DNA of 64,000 nt, taken from the NCBI RefSeq assembly GCF_000260415.1, contig NZ_BACP01000068.1, forward strand, positions 1 through 64,000, given 5' to 3'. Position numbers and translations under genes: made by a program. Positions 40,011-48,580 of the stretch are shown piece by piece. The stretch is from Liquorilactobacillus mali KCTC 3596 = DSM 20444. GTDB taxonomy: Bacteria > Bacillota > Bacilli > Lactobacillales > Lactobacillaceae. The notes under the pieces are model-generated. The model searched no databases. It saw only the letters and a list, made by a program, of their open reading frames with translations, and was not told the DNA's origin. The number at the start of each line of letters is the position of its first letter. Position 1 is the stretch's first letter.

Positions 40011-41273
40011 ATGAAAAAAATGATTATTAGAGGAGGGCAAAAACTGTCAGGCAAGGTCACGATAGGCGGAGCAAAAAATAGTACAGTTGCCCTCATTCCG
40101 GCTGCAATTTTAGCAGATACACCGGTTAAGTTTGATTCAGTTCCAGATATTTTAGATGTTCATAATTTGATGTTAATCTTAGAATCAATGAATGTTAAAT
40201 CAGTGTTTGATAAGGGTGAATTAGAAATAGATCCTACAGAAATAAAAAGTGTACCATTACCAGGTGGAGCAATTAAAAGTTTACGTGCATCTTATTATTT
40301 TATGGGGGCACTCTTAGGAAAGTTTGGTGAGGCCATTGTTGGCTTCCCGGGTGGAGATAATATAGGTCCAAGACCGATTGATCAGCATATTAAGGGCTTT
40401 AAAGCCCTCGGAGCACAGGTAATCGAAGAAAATGATGCAGTAAGAATTACAACTGGAGAAAATGGCTTACAAGGCGCACGGATTTTCTTTGATATTGTTT
40501 CTGTTGGTGCAACAATTAATGTCCTCTTGGCCGCAGTTAGAGCAAATGGGACAACAATTATTGAAAATGCGGCAAAGGAACCTGAAATTGTTGATTTAGC
40601 GACCTTTTTAAATAATATGGGTGCTCAAATTCGTGGAGCGGGAACCGATGTTATCAGAATAAAAGGTGTTTCGAGTCTGAAAGCTACAAATACACATACG
40701 ATTATTCCAGATAGGATTGAAGCAGGGACCTATTTGGCGTTTGCTGCTGCAAACGGGAATGGTGTGCTAGTAAAGAATGTTATCACAGAACATCTGGAGC
40801 CGTTTATTGCCAAACTTGTTGAAATGGGAATTTATTTAGAAGTTAATGAAGACAGTATCTACGTAAAAGGCGGTGAGAACCTAAATCCAGTAACTGTTAA
40901 GACCTCACCTTTCCCCGGATTTGCAACAGATCTACAACAACCGATAACGCCATTGCTGATGAGAGCAAATGGTGAAAGTAAGATTATTGATACACTGTAT
41001 CCTGAACGTATTAAACATATTGCTGAGATGCAAAAGATGGGAGCTGCTATCTCAAGTCGTGACGGGGTAATTACTGTTGGACATTCTGATAATTTGCGTG
41101 GAGCAACCGTTAAGGCAAGTGAAATTAGAGCAGGTGTTTCTTTACTAGGATTAGCACTGATGTCTAAGGGAGTAACGACAATCACAAATGCTGATAATAT
41201 TTTACGAGGATATGAACGAATTGTCGAGAAATTAAGAGGCTTGGATGTTGAAATTAAAATAATTGATGAATAA
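40011..41273 (+). CDS. murA: UDP-GlcNAc enolpyruvyl transferase, Asp-type active site
   Basis: First committed step of peptidoglycan synthesis: enolpyruvate from PEP onto UDP-GlcNAc. The 420-residue protein is of normal length, with [18 protein letters not shown] and the active loop [15 protein letters not shown]. Most MurA proteins have Cys in GGC-x-IG (Cys115 in E. coli); here codon 116 is GAT (Asp). Asp at this site is active and does not react with fosfomycin. Lactic acid bacteria usually have two murA copies; the position before rho and rpmE2 suggests this is the MurA2/MurZ-type copy. Confidence 0.95.
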   Translation: MKKMIIRGGQKLSGKVTIGGAKNSTVALIPAAILADTPVKFDSVPDILDVHNLMLILESMNVKSVFDKGELEIDPTEIKSVPLPGGAIKSLRASYYFMGALLGKFGEAIVGFPGGDNIGPRPIDQHIKGFKALGAQVIEENDAVRITTGENGLQGARIFFDIVSVGATINVLLAAVRANGTTIIENAAKEPEIVDLATFLNNMGAQIRGAGTDVIRIKGVSSLKATNTHTIIPDRIEAGTYLAFAAANGNGVLVKNVITEHLEPFIAKLVEMGIYLEVNEDSIYVKGGENLNPVTVKTSPFPGFATDLQQPITPLLMRANGESKIIDTLYPERIKHIAEMQKMGAAISSRDGVITVGHSDNLRGATVKASEIRAGVSLLGLALMSKGVTTITNADNILRGYERIVEKLRGLDVEIKIIDE

Positions 41274-41321
41274 ACTAGATATCGAAACAATCAGATCAGG
41301 GATAGTTGAGGAGAAGAGACT

Positions 41322-42593
41322 ACGAAAAATCTAACATTAGTTGATTTAAAAAATAAAAATTTAAAAGAGATTTATTCATATGCTCGCGATTTTAAAATTC
41401 CGTATTACAGTCAGATGAATAAAAAGGAACTTTCGCTGGCGATTATTAGAGCCCAGGCACAGGAACAAGGTTTTTATTACATGTCCGGTGTTCTGGATAT
41501 ATCAACGCAGCAAGATGGATTCGGATTTTTGCGCCCAATTAATTATGGTTCTTCGCAAGAAGATATCTATATTTCATCTTCGCAAATTAGACGCTTTGGC
41601 TTACGTAATGGTGACCTAGTTGCAGGGAAGGTTCGTCAGCCCAAGCCAAACGAACACTATTATGGGATGATGCATGTTGATAGCGTTAATGGGAAACATC
41701 CTGAAGAGGCAAAAGAAAGACCGCATTTTCCTGCATTGACTGCTTTGTATCCAACAAAACAATTGAAGTTAGAAACAACACAAAATGTTTTATCTACTAG
41801 AATCTTAGATTTATTTGCACCGATTGGTTTTGGTCAGCGTGGCTTGATTGTTGCGCCTCCCAAAGCTGGAAAGACAAGCTTGTTGAAGGCAATTGCTAAT
41901 GGAATTACGCAAAATTTTCCACAAGTTAAGCTGATTGTATTATTAATTGATGAGCGTCCCGAAGAAGTTACTGATCTTGAAAGAACGGTGAAGGGGGAGG
42001 TTGTTTATTCAACTTTCGATCAAAAACCTGAGAACCATGTTAAGGTTTCGGAACTTGTTTTGGAACGTGCAATGAGATTGGTGGAAGACAAACAAGATGT
42101 TGTGATTTTGTTGGATTCATTAACAAGGCTGGCCAGGGCATACAATTTAGTGGTTCCTCCAAGCGGACGGACGCTTTCTGGTGGTATTGATCCGGCAGCT
42201 TTATTTAAACCTAAGAAGTTTTTTGGAGCTGCTCGAAATATTGAAGAAGGTGGCAGTTTGACGATTTTGGCGACTTCGCTTGTTGACACTGGCAGCCGCA
42301 TGGATGATGTCATTTATGAAGAATTTAAGGGCACAGGTAATCAAGAAATTCAATTGGCCAGAGATTTGGCAGAACGACGTATTTTTCCAGCAGTTGATTT
42401 GAAAAAATCAGGAACTCGTAAGGAAGAACTACTGCTTTCCGAGGAAAAACTGAATTTTATGTGGAGATTCCGCAAAGAATTGAATGGTGATATTGCCAAA
42501 CAGACTGAGCGTGTCATTACAGCTTTAAAAAAGACAAAAAATAACGAAACCTTTATTAATGAAATTAATGCTAGTTTATCGCAAAAGAAATAA
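41322..42593 (+). CDS. rho: Transcription termination factor Rho, apparent ACG start
   Basis: The 423-residue hexameric RNA helicase has the N-terminal domain (LVDLKNKNLKEIYSYAR), the cold-shock-like RNA-binding fold (GFGFLRPINYGSSQEDIY), the P-loop APPKAGKTSLL and IDERPEEVTDLE. The first in-frame standard start is ATG 41415 inside the conserved N-terminus (PYYSQ-MNKKELS). The frame stays open upstream to a TGA at 41307, with no ATG, GTG or TTG between. GAGGAG (41308-41313) stands 8 nt before ACG at 41322, where family alignment expects Met. Start 41322 is therefore proposed. A hairpin with a T-run follows. Confidence 0.88.
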   Translation, partial: TKNLTLVDLKNKNLKEIYSYARDFKIPYYSQMNKKELSLAIIRAQAQEQGFYYMSGVLDISTQQDGFGFLRPINYGSSQEDIYISSSQIRRFGLRNGDLVAGKVRQPKPNEHYYGMMHVDSVNGKHPEEAKERPHFPALTALYPTKQLKLETTQNVLSTRILDLFAPIGFGQRGLIVAPPKAGKTSLLKAIANGITQNFPQVKLIVLLIDERPEEVTDLERTVKGEVVYSTFDQKPENHVKVSELVLERAMRLVEDKQDVVILLDSLTRLARAYNLVVPPSGRTLSGGIDPAALFKPKKFFGAARNIEEGGSLTILATSLVDTGSRMDDVIYEEFKGTGNQEIQLARDLAERRIFPAVDLKKSGTRKEELLLSEEKLNFMWRFRKELNGDIAKQTERVITALKKTKNNETFINEINASLSQKK

Positions 42594-42594
42594 A

Positions 42595-42618
42595 AAAAGA
42601 TAATTGCTTATCTTTTTT
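42595..42618 (+). terminator. Terminator after rho
   Basis: AAAAGATAA (42595-42603) pairs with TTATCTTTT (42608-42616), followed by further T residues. Confidence 0.7.
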
Positions 42619-42696
42619 ATTCATGTTAGAATGTTTGTTGTTGTATAAAGATTAACTCTGGCTCAGCAAATGGGTCAGGGCAAAGGAGAGTATAAA

Positions 42697-42954
42697 ATGA
42701 GACCAGGAATTCATCCAGATTATCATAAAGTTGTTTTCTTAGATTCATCCACAGGATATAAGTTTATTTCAGGTTCAACTAAGAACTCAGCAGAAACGAT
42801 CGAATGGGAAGACGGAAACACATATCCATTAATTCGTGTTGAAATTTCAAGTGATTCACATCCATTCTACACTGGACGTCAGAAGTTTACACAAGCAGAC
42901 GGACGTGTGGATCGTTTCAACAAAAAATATGGTTTTGCAAACAAAGAAGACTAA
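42697..42954 (+). CDS. rpmE2: Ribosomal protein L31 type B
   Basis: An 85-residue L31 paralogue without the zinc-binding cysteines (none are present), the form used when zinc is scarce. It starts [14 protein letters not shown] and ends with [15 protein letters not shown] at 42697 has AAAGGAG upstream; the frame from 42670 has no site. It follows rho, the usual lactobacillar order. Zinc control by Zur is common for this class, but no clear Zur box was seen. Confidence 0.95.
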   Translation: MRPGIHPDYHKVVFLDSSTGYKFISGSTKNSAETIEWEDGNTYPLIRVEISSDSHPFYTGRQKFTQADGRVDRFNKKYGFANKED

Positions 42955-42977
42955 CTTTTTATTATGGAATAAACATG

Positions 42978-43019
42978 AAAGATGTCGTAATCTCGTAAGG
43001 AGATTATGGCATCTTTTTA
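42978..43019 (+). terminator. Terminator after rpmE2
   Basis: AAAGATGTCGTAATCTC pairs with GAGATTATGGCATCTTT around GTAAG, ending in a T-run. Confidence 0.75.
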
Positions 43020-43074
43020 TTTTAAATTAGTGTCAAGATTTTAAAATTATTTATTAATAAGGTATTTTATGGCA

Positions 43075-43182
43075 AAATACGAACATTATAGGCACATAAT
43101 ATTCGTATTTACATTTTTTTTACATTGTAGTATATTAATCAACGTGCTTTATATTTAAATACGAATTTTAATGTTCGTAAAA
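43075..43182 (+). promoter_or_regulatory. PurBox pairs before the nucleobase permease
   Basis: TACGAACATTA (43078-43088) faces TATTCGTA (43100-43107), and AAATACGAAT (43157-43166) faces AATGTTCGTAA (43170-43180, minus-strand TTACGAACATT). The ACGAACATTA form matches PurR boxes of Bacillus purine genes. Inverted pairs are how PurR dimers bind, so the permease is a likely PurR target. Confidence 0.6.
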
Positions 43183-43196
43183 AAGGGGTAAGTATT

Positions 43197-44504
43197 TTGA
43201 AAGAAAAAATCGAGTCTTATTTTCAAATCAATGAATTAGGGTCGACTATTGGACGCGAGTTACTGGCTGGATTTACAACATTCATTTCAATGGCGTATAT
43301 CCTTTTTGTTAATCCTAGTGTTCTAGGCGATTCAGGGATGGATAAAGGTGCTGTTTTCACTGCAACTGCCATCGCAAGCGCGATTGGCTGTATCTTAATG
43401 GGACTATATGCAAAATATCCGATTGCTACAGCTCCAGCACTTGGGATTAACGCATTTTTCACTTATTCAGTTTGTATCGGAATGAAAGTTCCTTGGCAAA
43501 CCGCTTTAGCAGGGGTTTTAATAGCCTCAGTTATCTTTTTATTAATTACAATTTTTAAATTACGGGAATTAATTATTGATGCAATTCCTGCTAACTTGAA
43601 ATATGCAATTTCGGCAGGAATTGGTTTGTTTATTGCATTTATCGGGTTAGAAGATGGCGGTATTATTGTTGCAGATAAATCTACGCTAGTTGCTTTAGGT
43701 AGTTTTTCTGGAACAACATGGTTAACTATTTTTGGGCTTGTGGTTACTGCAATTTTATTAGTACGCCGTGTTCCCGGCAACATCTTCATCGGTATGGCTG
43801 CAACAGCAATTTTAGGAATGGTCACAGGAATGATTAAGTTGCCTACCGCTGTAGTTTCAGGGGCTCCGAGCTTGAAACCAACTTTCTTGGTAGCAGTACA
43901 ACATATTGGAAACATTAATTCAATGCAGTTGGTGGTTGTTGTATTAACTTTCTTACTGGTTACTTTCTTTGATACGGCAGGTACTTTGGTGGGATTGGCA
44001 CAACAGGCTGGTTTCATGAAAGACAATAAGATGCCAAGAGTAGGTAAGGCTTTATTATCTGATTCGACAGCGATGACTGCTGGAGCATTGCTAGGTACAT
44101 CGCCTGTGGGTGCTTATGTGGAATCGTCAGCAGGGATTGCAGTTGGTGGTCGCTCAGGACTGACTGCAGTAGTTACAGGAGTTTTGTTTATTTTTGGAAT
44201 GTTCTTTTCACCTCTTTTGAGCGTTGTTACGAACCAAGTAACGGCACCTGCTTTAATCATTGTTGGTGTATTAATGGCTCAAAATATGAAGAAAGTTGAA
44301 TGGGACAAAATGGAGATTGCAATTCCATCATTCTTGATTTTATTGGGTATGCCATTGACTTACAGCATATCAGATGGATTAGCACTTGGTGTGATTGCAT
44401 ATCCTATTACGATGATAGCTGCTAAGAGAGGAAAAGAAGTTCATCCAATTATGTATGCTTTGTTCCTTGTCTTTTTGCTCTTTTTCTGGATTTTGAATAA
44501 TTAA
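43197..44504 (+). CDS. NCS2 purine nucleobase permease (PbuG/AzgA type)
   Basis: The 435-residue transporter has about 12-13 membrane segments and the COG2252 signatures STIGRELLAGFTTFISMAYI, ATAPALGINAFFTY, DTAGTLVGLAQQAG and LLGTSPVGAYVESSAG. It should import hypoxanthine, guanine or adenine with protons; the exact base is not deducible. TTG at 43197 with AAAAGGGG is the start. PurBoxes upstream place it under PurR. The perfect-palindrome terminator of repeat copy G ends it. Confidence 0.9.
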   Translation: MKEKIESYFQINELGSTIGRELLAGFTTFISMAYILFVNPSVLGDSGMDKGAVFTATAIASAIGCILMGLYAKYPIATAPALGINAFFTYSVCIGMKVPWQTALAGVLIASVIFLLITIFKLRELIIDAIPANLKYAISAGIGLFIAFIGLEDGGIIVADKSTLVALGSFSGTTWLTIFGLVVTAILLVRRVPGNIFIGMAATAILGMVTGMIKLPTAVVSGAPSLKPTFLVAVQHIGNINSMQLVVVVLTFLLVTFFDTAGTLVGLAQQAGFMKDNKMPRVGKALLSDSTAMTAGALLGTSPVGAYVESSAGIAVGGRSGLTAVVTGVLFIFGMFFSPLLSVVTNQVTAPALIIVGVLMAQNMKKVEWDKMEIAIPSFLILLGMPLTYSISDGLALGVIAYPITMIAAKRGKEVHPIMYALFLVFLLFFWILNN

Positions 44505-44571
44505 TCTATATTGGTTAATAAGTTCAAAAAAGTATGATATAAAAGTTTGTGAAAAATAAATGTCAATCACT

Positions 44572-44655
44572 TTAGTATGATTGACTTATGGAATTTATTC
44601 GGAACAATAATAATAGAAGGACTGGGTCAAAAGCTAGCTTTTGACCCAGTCCCAT
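44572..44655 (+). repeat. Intergenic terminator-repeat, copy G (tail)
   Basis: Only the right half is clear: TTGACTTATGGAATTTATTC, then a hairpin at 44619-44652 that is a perfect 34-nt palindrome (GGACTGGGTCAAAA arms, centre GCTAGC) followed by CATTTT. It lies between the convergent permease and a small minus-strand gene. Confidence 0.75.
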
Positions 44656-44707
44656 TTTAATTTATAATTTTATTTGACAAAATAAAAATAGTCTAAAAGA
44701 TTATAAA

Positions 44708-44845
44708 TTACCTTTCAAACTTCTTTGCATCAGCATCAAGTCGTGCAAAACCGGAACCATCCTTTTTTGCAGGATGCTTTGCGCGGTCCTCTAGAGCTTT
44801 GCGAGCCAATGCTTTCTTTTCTTCCTTACTCAATTTCTTTGACAT
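44708..44845 (-). CDS. Small basic conserved protein (45 aa)
   Basis: A 45-residue, highly charged helical protein: KKLSKEEKKALARKALEDR, then KHPAKKDGSGFARL. AGAGGCG precedes the ATG at 44845, so it is very likely translated. A longer frame to 44926 lacks a site and is not used. It resembles short Lys-rich proteins annotated as hypothetical in lactobacilli; function is unknown. A nucleic-acid or ribosome-associated role is possible from charge only. Confidence 0.65.
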   Translation of the reverse strand: MSKKLSKEEKKALARKALEDRAKHPAKKDGSGFARLDADAKKFER

Positions 44846-45039
44846 TGTAATCGCCTCTTTTTTTTGGAATCCACACATGGAATTGCTCCACAACCATATT
44901 TTAGTCCAATCACGAATAAAATTCAAAAAAAAATGTACTAATTTGAATAACGTTGTAATTATTTAAGATCTCCTCTTTTATTGCCGAGACTAACCATGTA
45001 AAATGATTATTGATAAAATATAAGGAGGCTGTAAAATAG

Positions 45040-45471
45040 ATGATTGCCTTTTATAGAACCACTGATGTAACATCTAAAGTTTATCAGGATGCCCTCTCAA
45101 TCCGAAAAGAAGTATTTGTATCAGAACAAGGAGTACCTGAAAAGTTAGAGATTGATGCAGAAGAATTAGCCACACACTATGTCGGGTATGTAGAAAACCA
45201 GGCTGTAGTGACTGCTAGAACAATTGAAGAAGATGATGGAGCGTGGCATATTCAAAGAGTGGCCGCCTTGAACAGTCAGCGTCATAAAGGATACGCAAAA
45301 GAATTAATGAAGTGTATTGAAGAAATGGCAGTAGAAGAAAAGATTCCTTATTTGACATTAGGAGCCCAAGATCAGGCACAAAATTTCTATTCTAAACTAG
45401 GATTCAAAGTAGTTGGTGAGGGCTTTTTGGACGCTGGAATTTCGCATCATAAGATGAACAAAAAATTATAG
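45040..45471 (+). CDS. GNAT acetyltransferase, ElaA/YjcF-like
   Basis: A 143-residue GNAT protein with SIRKEVFVSEQGVPEKLEID near residue 25, which is typical of the ElaA/YjcF group. The acetyl-CoA loop is SQRHKGYAKELM, and LGAQDQAQNFYSKLGFKVVGEGFLD-type C-terminal features follow. The acceptor is unknown. AAGGAGG lies upstream of the start. The promoter of the downstream RNA begins at its stop codon. Confidence 0.85.
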   Translation: MIAFYRTTDVTSKVYQDALSIRKEVFVSEQGVPEKLEIDAEELATHYVGYVENQAVVTARTIEEDDGAWHIQRVAALNSQRHKGYAKELMKCIEEMAVEEKIPYLTLGAQDQAQNFYSKLGFKVVGEGFLDAGISHHKMNKKL

Positions 45472-45500
45472 TTGACTTTTTTGTAAGAAAAGAGTATATT
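45472..45500 (+). promoter_or_regulatory. Promoter of the 45.5-kb structured RNA
   Basis: TTGACT (45472-45477), a 17-nt spacer and TATATT (45495-45500). It begins directly after the stop of the acetyltransferase gene. Confidence 0.8.
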
Positions 45501-45506
45501 TTAATA

Positions 45507-45706
45507 CATGCGATGAGTCGAAGTAATCAGACGAATTTATTCGTTCCGCTGCGGCGGCTAGTGATTTTTTTTCGAGAGGGGCACAAATGCTGACGGATTT
45601 CCAGCGTGCCTGTAGGTGTTCATTGTGGAATGACCCTACTATCATTTTAATTAATGGTACCTATTTTTGTAAGTCATAACTCTTTTGTTATGGCTTACTT
45701 TTTTTT
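45507..45706 (+). ncRNA. Unidentified structured small RNA (~200 nt)
   Basis: Between a strong promoter and a strong terminator lies a stretch with no credible coding frame but many stems. A junction closed by TCGAA/TTCGA and AATCA/TGATT encloses ACGAA/TTCGT and CCGC/GCGG hairpins. Then come GGCAC-GCTG/CAGC-GTGCC, GTAGG-TCAT/ATGA-CCTAC, and the terminator GTAAGTCATAAC/GTTATGGCTTAC (45669-45698) with eight T residues. GC content is locally higher than around it. It does not look to me like tmRNA, SRP RNA, RNase P RNA, a T-box or a known riboswitch. 6S RNA is the main alternative but its long closing stem is not evident. A trans-acting RNA is the best reading. Confidence 0.65.
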
Positions 45707-46042
45707 GAAAATAATAAATGAATTTCTGCAGTGTTTTAATTGTATCAAAGAATTAAGATCATAGTTATTGTGGACTGTTATTAGTGAATTGAAAGCAAAA
45801 TTTAATAATTTTCAAATTATAATGTAATCGGCTTTATAATAGTAAATAATTTTGCTATGATTAGTTAAAGAGATTTTGTTAAGAGTTTAATTTGCAGCTA
45901 TCAGGGTAAAATGGTTTTTGAAGATCGATTTGTACTGGTATGTTTTTTATGCATTAGATGAGGGTACAGGTGTTGATTTAACGACTTTCATGTAACTTAT
46001 ACTTTATGCTATTCTCAATTATAGACAGTGGAGGAATTTATA
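45707..46042 (+). other. AT-rich non-coding region before lemA
   Basis: No gene or clear repeat is seen. The lemA promoter is probably near its right end: TTGATT (about 45974) and TATACT (about 45999) are present but spaced 19 nt. GTGGAGGA before 46043 is the lemA ribosome site. Confidence 0.35.
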
Positions 46043-46600
46043 ATGGTTTGGATTATAATTATCGTAGTTATTGCTTTAGTTGTTTTTGGATACATTGCTC
46101 TTTATAACGGATTACAAACAGCTAAAGTTTATACGGAAGAATCATGGAGCCAAATTGATGTACAGCTTAAACGTAGGAATGACTTGATTCCTAATCTAGT
46201 TGAAACTACTAAGGGATATGCTAAACATGAACGGGAGACATTTGCCAAGGTCGTAGAATTACGTAATCAAATGGTGCAATTACCAGCTGATGCTCATGAG
46301 GAAAAGATGGAATTATCAAATCAGCTTTCCAGTTCTTTGAAGTCAATTTTTGCTTTGGCTGAAAGCTACCCTGATTTGAAAGCTAACCAAGAGTTTGCTA
46401 GATTAATGGAAGAATTGAGTAATACTGAAAATAAAATAGCATATTCTCGCCAGCTATTTAATTCATCAGCAGCTTCATTCAATCAAAAACTTATGACCTT
46501 CCCATCTAATTTTGTTGCTAAGATGCATGGTTTAACAAAGATAAACTACCTAGAAGTTCCATCGGAAGAAAAAGCTGCACCAAAAGTATCTTTTGAATAA
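46043..46600 (+). CDS. lemA: LemA family protein
   Basis: A 185-residue membrane protein. One N-terminal membrane helix (residues 1-22) is followed by YNGLQTAKVYTEESWSQIDVQLKRRNDLIPNL, of which the second half is the LemA signature, and a long helical bundle. Its N-terminus lies outside and the bundle is exposed. Function is not settled; with htpX it forms a conserved pair tied to membrane-protein quality control. ATG at 46043 has GGAGGA. htpX follows after 24 nt. Confidence 0.93.
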   Translation: MVWIIIIVVIALVVFGYIALYNGLQTAKVYTEESWSQIDVQLKRRNDLIPNLVETTKGYAKHERETFAKVVELRNQMVQLPADAHEEKMELSNQLSSSLKSIFALAESYPDLKANQEFARLMEELSNTENKIAYSRQLFNSSAASFNQKLMTFPSNFVAKMHGLTKINYLEVPSEEKAAPKVSFE

Positions 46601-46624
46601 AATTTTGTTGAAGGAGTTTTGAAG

Positions 46625-47509
46625 ATGTTATTTCAGCAAATAGCACGTAATAAAAGGCGAACAGTTTATGTTATGATCGCCTTTTTCTTGTTAGTAATTC
46701 TTGTTGGCGCAGCAATTGGCTATGTTTTTTTCAATAGCTCTGTTGCGGGTATTTTGATGGCTGCTGTTATTGGAATTTTTTATATGTTTTCTATGCTGGC
46801 ACGTTCAACTGACATTGTAATGGGAATGAATAATGCGGTAGAAGTTAAACAAGAAAGTGACTTTCCAGAACTTTGGCACATAATTGAAGACATGGCGCTT
46901 GTGGGCAAGGTTCCTATGCCACGAGTGTTTACAATTAATGATGAGAGCCCTAATGCATTCGCTACAGGGAGAGATCCTGAACATTCTGCAGTTGCAGTAA
47001 CACAAGGCTTGTTGACTCGTTTGAACAGAGAAGAGTTAGAAGGTGTTATCGCACATGAGATATCCCACATTCGTAATTACGATATCCGTCTACAAACTAC
47101 GGCTTTGGCACTTGTTGCTGTGATTTCACTTCTAGTAAATATTGGGTATAATTCATTTTGGTGGGGCGGTGGCCGAAAGCGTAATAATGAAAATAATGGT
47201 GGTTGGCTGGTTCTTGTTTTATCGGTTGTCATTTTGATATTAGGCCCATTAGCAGCATCGTTAGCGCAAATGGCTTTATCACGTAATCGCGAGTTCCTTG
47301 CCGATGCTTCTGGAGTCCAGTTGACACGTAATCCCCAAGGGCTGATAAGTGCGTTGGAAAAGATTTCAAATAGTGAACCGATGCAATCAGCTGATCCTAG
47401 CAGCTCATCATTATATATATCTAACCCATTCAAGGAGGGCTCTTGGACACATTTGTTTGATACACATCCGTCAACCGAAGAGCGGATTAAACGGTTGAGA
47501 AAGATGTAA
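46625..47509 (+). CDS. htpX: Membrane zinc protease HtpX
   Basis: A 294-residue M48 metalloprotease of the cytoplasmic membrane. Two N-terminal membrane helices are followed by the zinc motif [10 protein letters not shown], two more membrane segments after the motif, and the third ligand Glu in [10 protein letters not shown]. It degrades damaged membrane proteins. ATG at 46625 is chosen because AAGGAG lies 8 nt upstream; TTG at 46619 is too close. It is the second gene of lemA-htpX. Confidence 0.95.
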   Translation: MLFQQIARNKRRTVYVMIAFFLLVILVGAAIGYVFFNSSVAGILMAAVIGIFYMFSMLARSTDIVMGMNNAVEVKQESDFPELWHIIEDMALVGKVPMPRVFTINDESPNAFATGRDPEHSAVAVTQGLLTRLNREELEGVIAHEISHIRNYDIRLQTTALALVAVISLLVNIGYNSFWWGGGRKRNNENNGGWLVLVLSVVILILGPLAASLAQMALSRNREFLADASGVQLTRNPQGLISALEKISNSEPMQSADPSSSSLYISNPFKEGSWTHLFDTHPSTEERIKRLRKM

Positions 47510-47540
47510 TAATTATTTTAAATAGAATAGAGGATTGGTA

Positions 47541-48323
47541 ATGCGTAATAACCTTATATATGTGCACATCGAAAAGGTATCGCATTTAACATTGACATAT
47601 GGGATTTCAAATTTAGATTTTTTTAGAGGTGTAAAGATTAAACCACAAAATTTGTTATCTTTGGGTAATGTAGACCCAAACCAAGAGATAGATATTTATT
47701 CTGGCTTTAATATGTACTTAGAGGAAGATAATGTACAGAAATTTCTTCTTCAAAATACGAATCCCAATATTGATTGGATAGATTTTGATGAGTTTAATGA
47801 TTTAGAGGCGTTAACACCGCATGAAGTTGCTGAATTATTGTATTTAGGGCATGCGTATATGCATCTTAAATCTCCTTTTTACTATAAATTACAAAATAAT
47901 TATGTATACTTAACTTTACCAAATGGTGCAAAAAGGGTATACTATCGTTATTTGCCACATTTTTACCAAATTCTCGCAGTTTGCTTAACCAATAAGTTAG
48001 CAAGCACTTATCGTGAAAAGAAACCTTTTTTAAGGTCACGTCATCGTTTTCAAGTGCTTGATACTGCAATAGTTAAGAAAATTGATTCCTTACTTGTAGA
48101 TGGAACAGTTTTTGATTTTGGTGAAATTCAAATAAAGGGACAGGAACTGTCAATTCCTTTTTTCTTGGCACCAGATTCAGTATATCAATTAAAGTGGCAT
48201 GAACCCACAATGTTGATTGAAAAATCTAAGCTTGTTGGTAAACTGAAGTATTATCTAAATACTGCAGAATGGAAATTAAAAATTTTGGCACCAGAGTTAC
48301 TTGAAGATAGTTTAAATCTATGA
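47541..48323 (+). CDS. Hypothetical protein after htpX
   Basis: I do not recognise this 260-residue soluble protein. It has no signal or membrane segment and is rich in aromatic residues, with YVHIEKVSHLTLTYGISN at the N-terminus and a central basic stretch (YREKKPFLRSRHRFQV). The start region GNVDPNQEIDIYSGFNMY and late KWHEPTMLIEKSKLVG are well-formed. GAGGA is 6 nt before ATG 47541. The 31-nt gap to htpX suggests cotranscription. A similar gene follows htpX in some lactobacilli, from memory. Confidence 0.65.
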   Translation: MRNNLIYVHIEKVSHLTLTYGISNLDFFRGVKIKPQNLLSLGNVDPNQEIDIYSGFNMYLEEDNVQKFLLQNTNPNIDWIDFDEFNDLEALTPHEVAELLYLGHAYMHLKSPFYYKLQNNYVYLTLPNGAKRVYYRYLPHFYQILAVCLTNKLASTYREKKPFLRSRHRFQVLDTAIVKKIDSLLVDGTVFDFGEIQIKGQELSIPFFLAPDSVYQLKWHEPTMLIEKSKLVGKLKYYLNTAEWKLKILAPELLEDSLNL

Positions 48324-48359
48324 TCGTTTATCGTTTCATGAAGTTCTTGAATACTAGGG

Positions 48360-48560
48360 AGACAGAATTATTTTGTTGGCAGAGTAGTGAAGGAATACTC
48401 AAATGATGAGAGTATTAGAGACCAATAAATAGTTTCTGTCTTGTTTTGTGTTTAGTTTAAGATATTTTATTTTTTGTGATACAATAGCATAGGACAATTT
48501 TAATGGAGGTACTGTATATTTTGATGAAAAGCTGAGAAATTAGCTTTCAAAGCAGTATGT
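48360..48560 (+). promoter_or_regulatory. Terminator-like stem and murF leader
   Basis: AGACAG (48360-48365) pairs with CTGTCT (48436-48441) around an AATACTC/GAGTATT stem, followed by T-rich sequence; this may terminate the preceding gene. A -10 like TACAAT (48480-48485) starts the murF leader. In the leader, GGAGG (48505-48509) precedes a tiny frame TTG-ATG-AAA-AGC-TGA and a small AAAGCT/AGCTTT hairpin (48528-48547). A regulatory role is only a possibility. Confidence 0.4.
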
Positions 48561-48580
48561 CATGAAGGGAAGAAATTTAC

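Noticed and set aside
43100-43107. TATTCGTA as a ComX/competence box for the sigma factor at 181-771
   Set aside because: It is one half of an inverted PurBox pair before a purine permease, which explains it better.
43463-44026. A 187-codon minus-strand frame opposite the purine permease
   Set aside because: Antisense shadow of a transporter gene with biased codons; no start signal.
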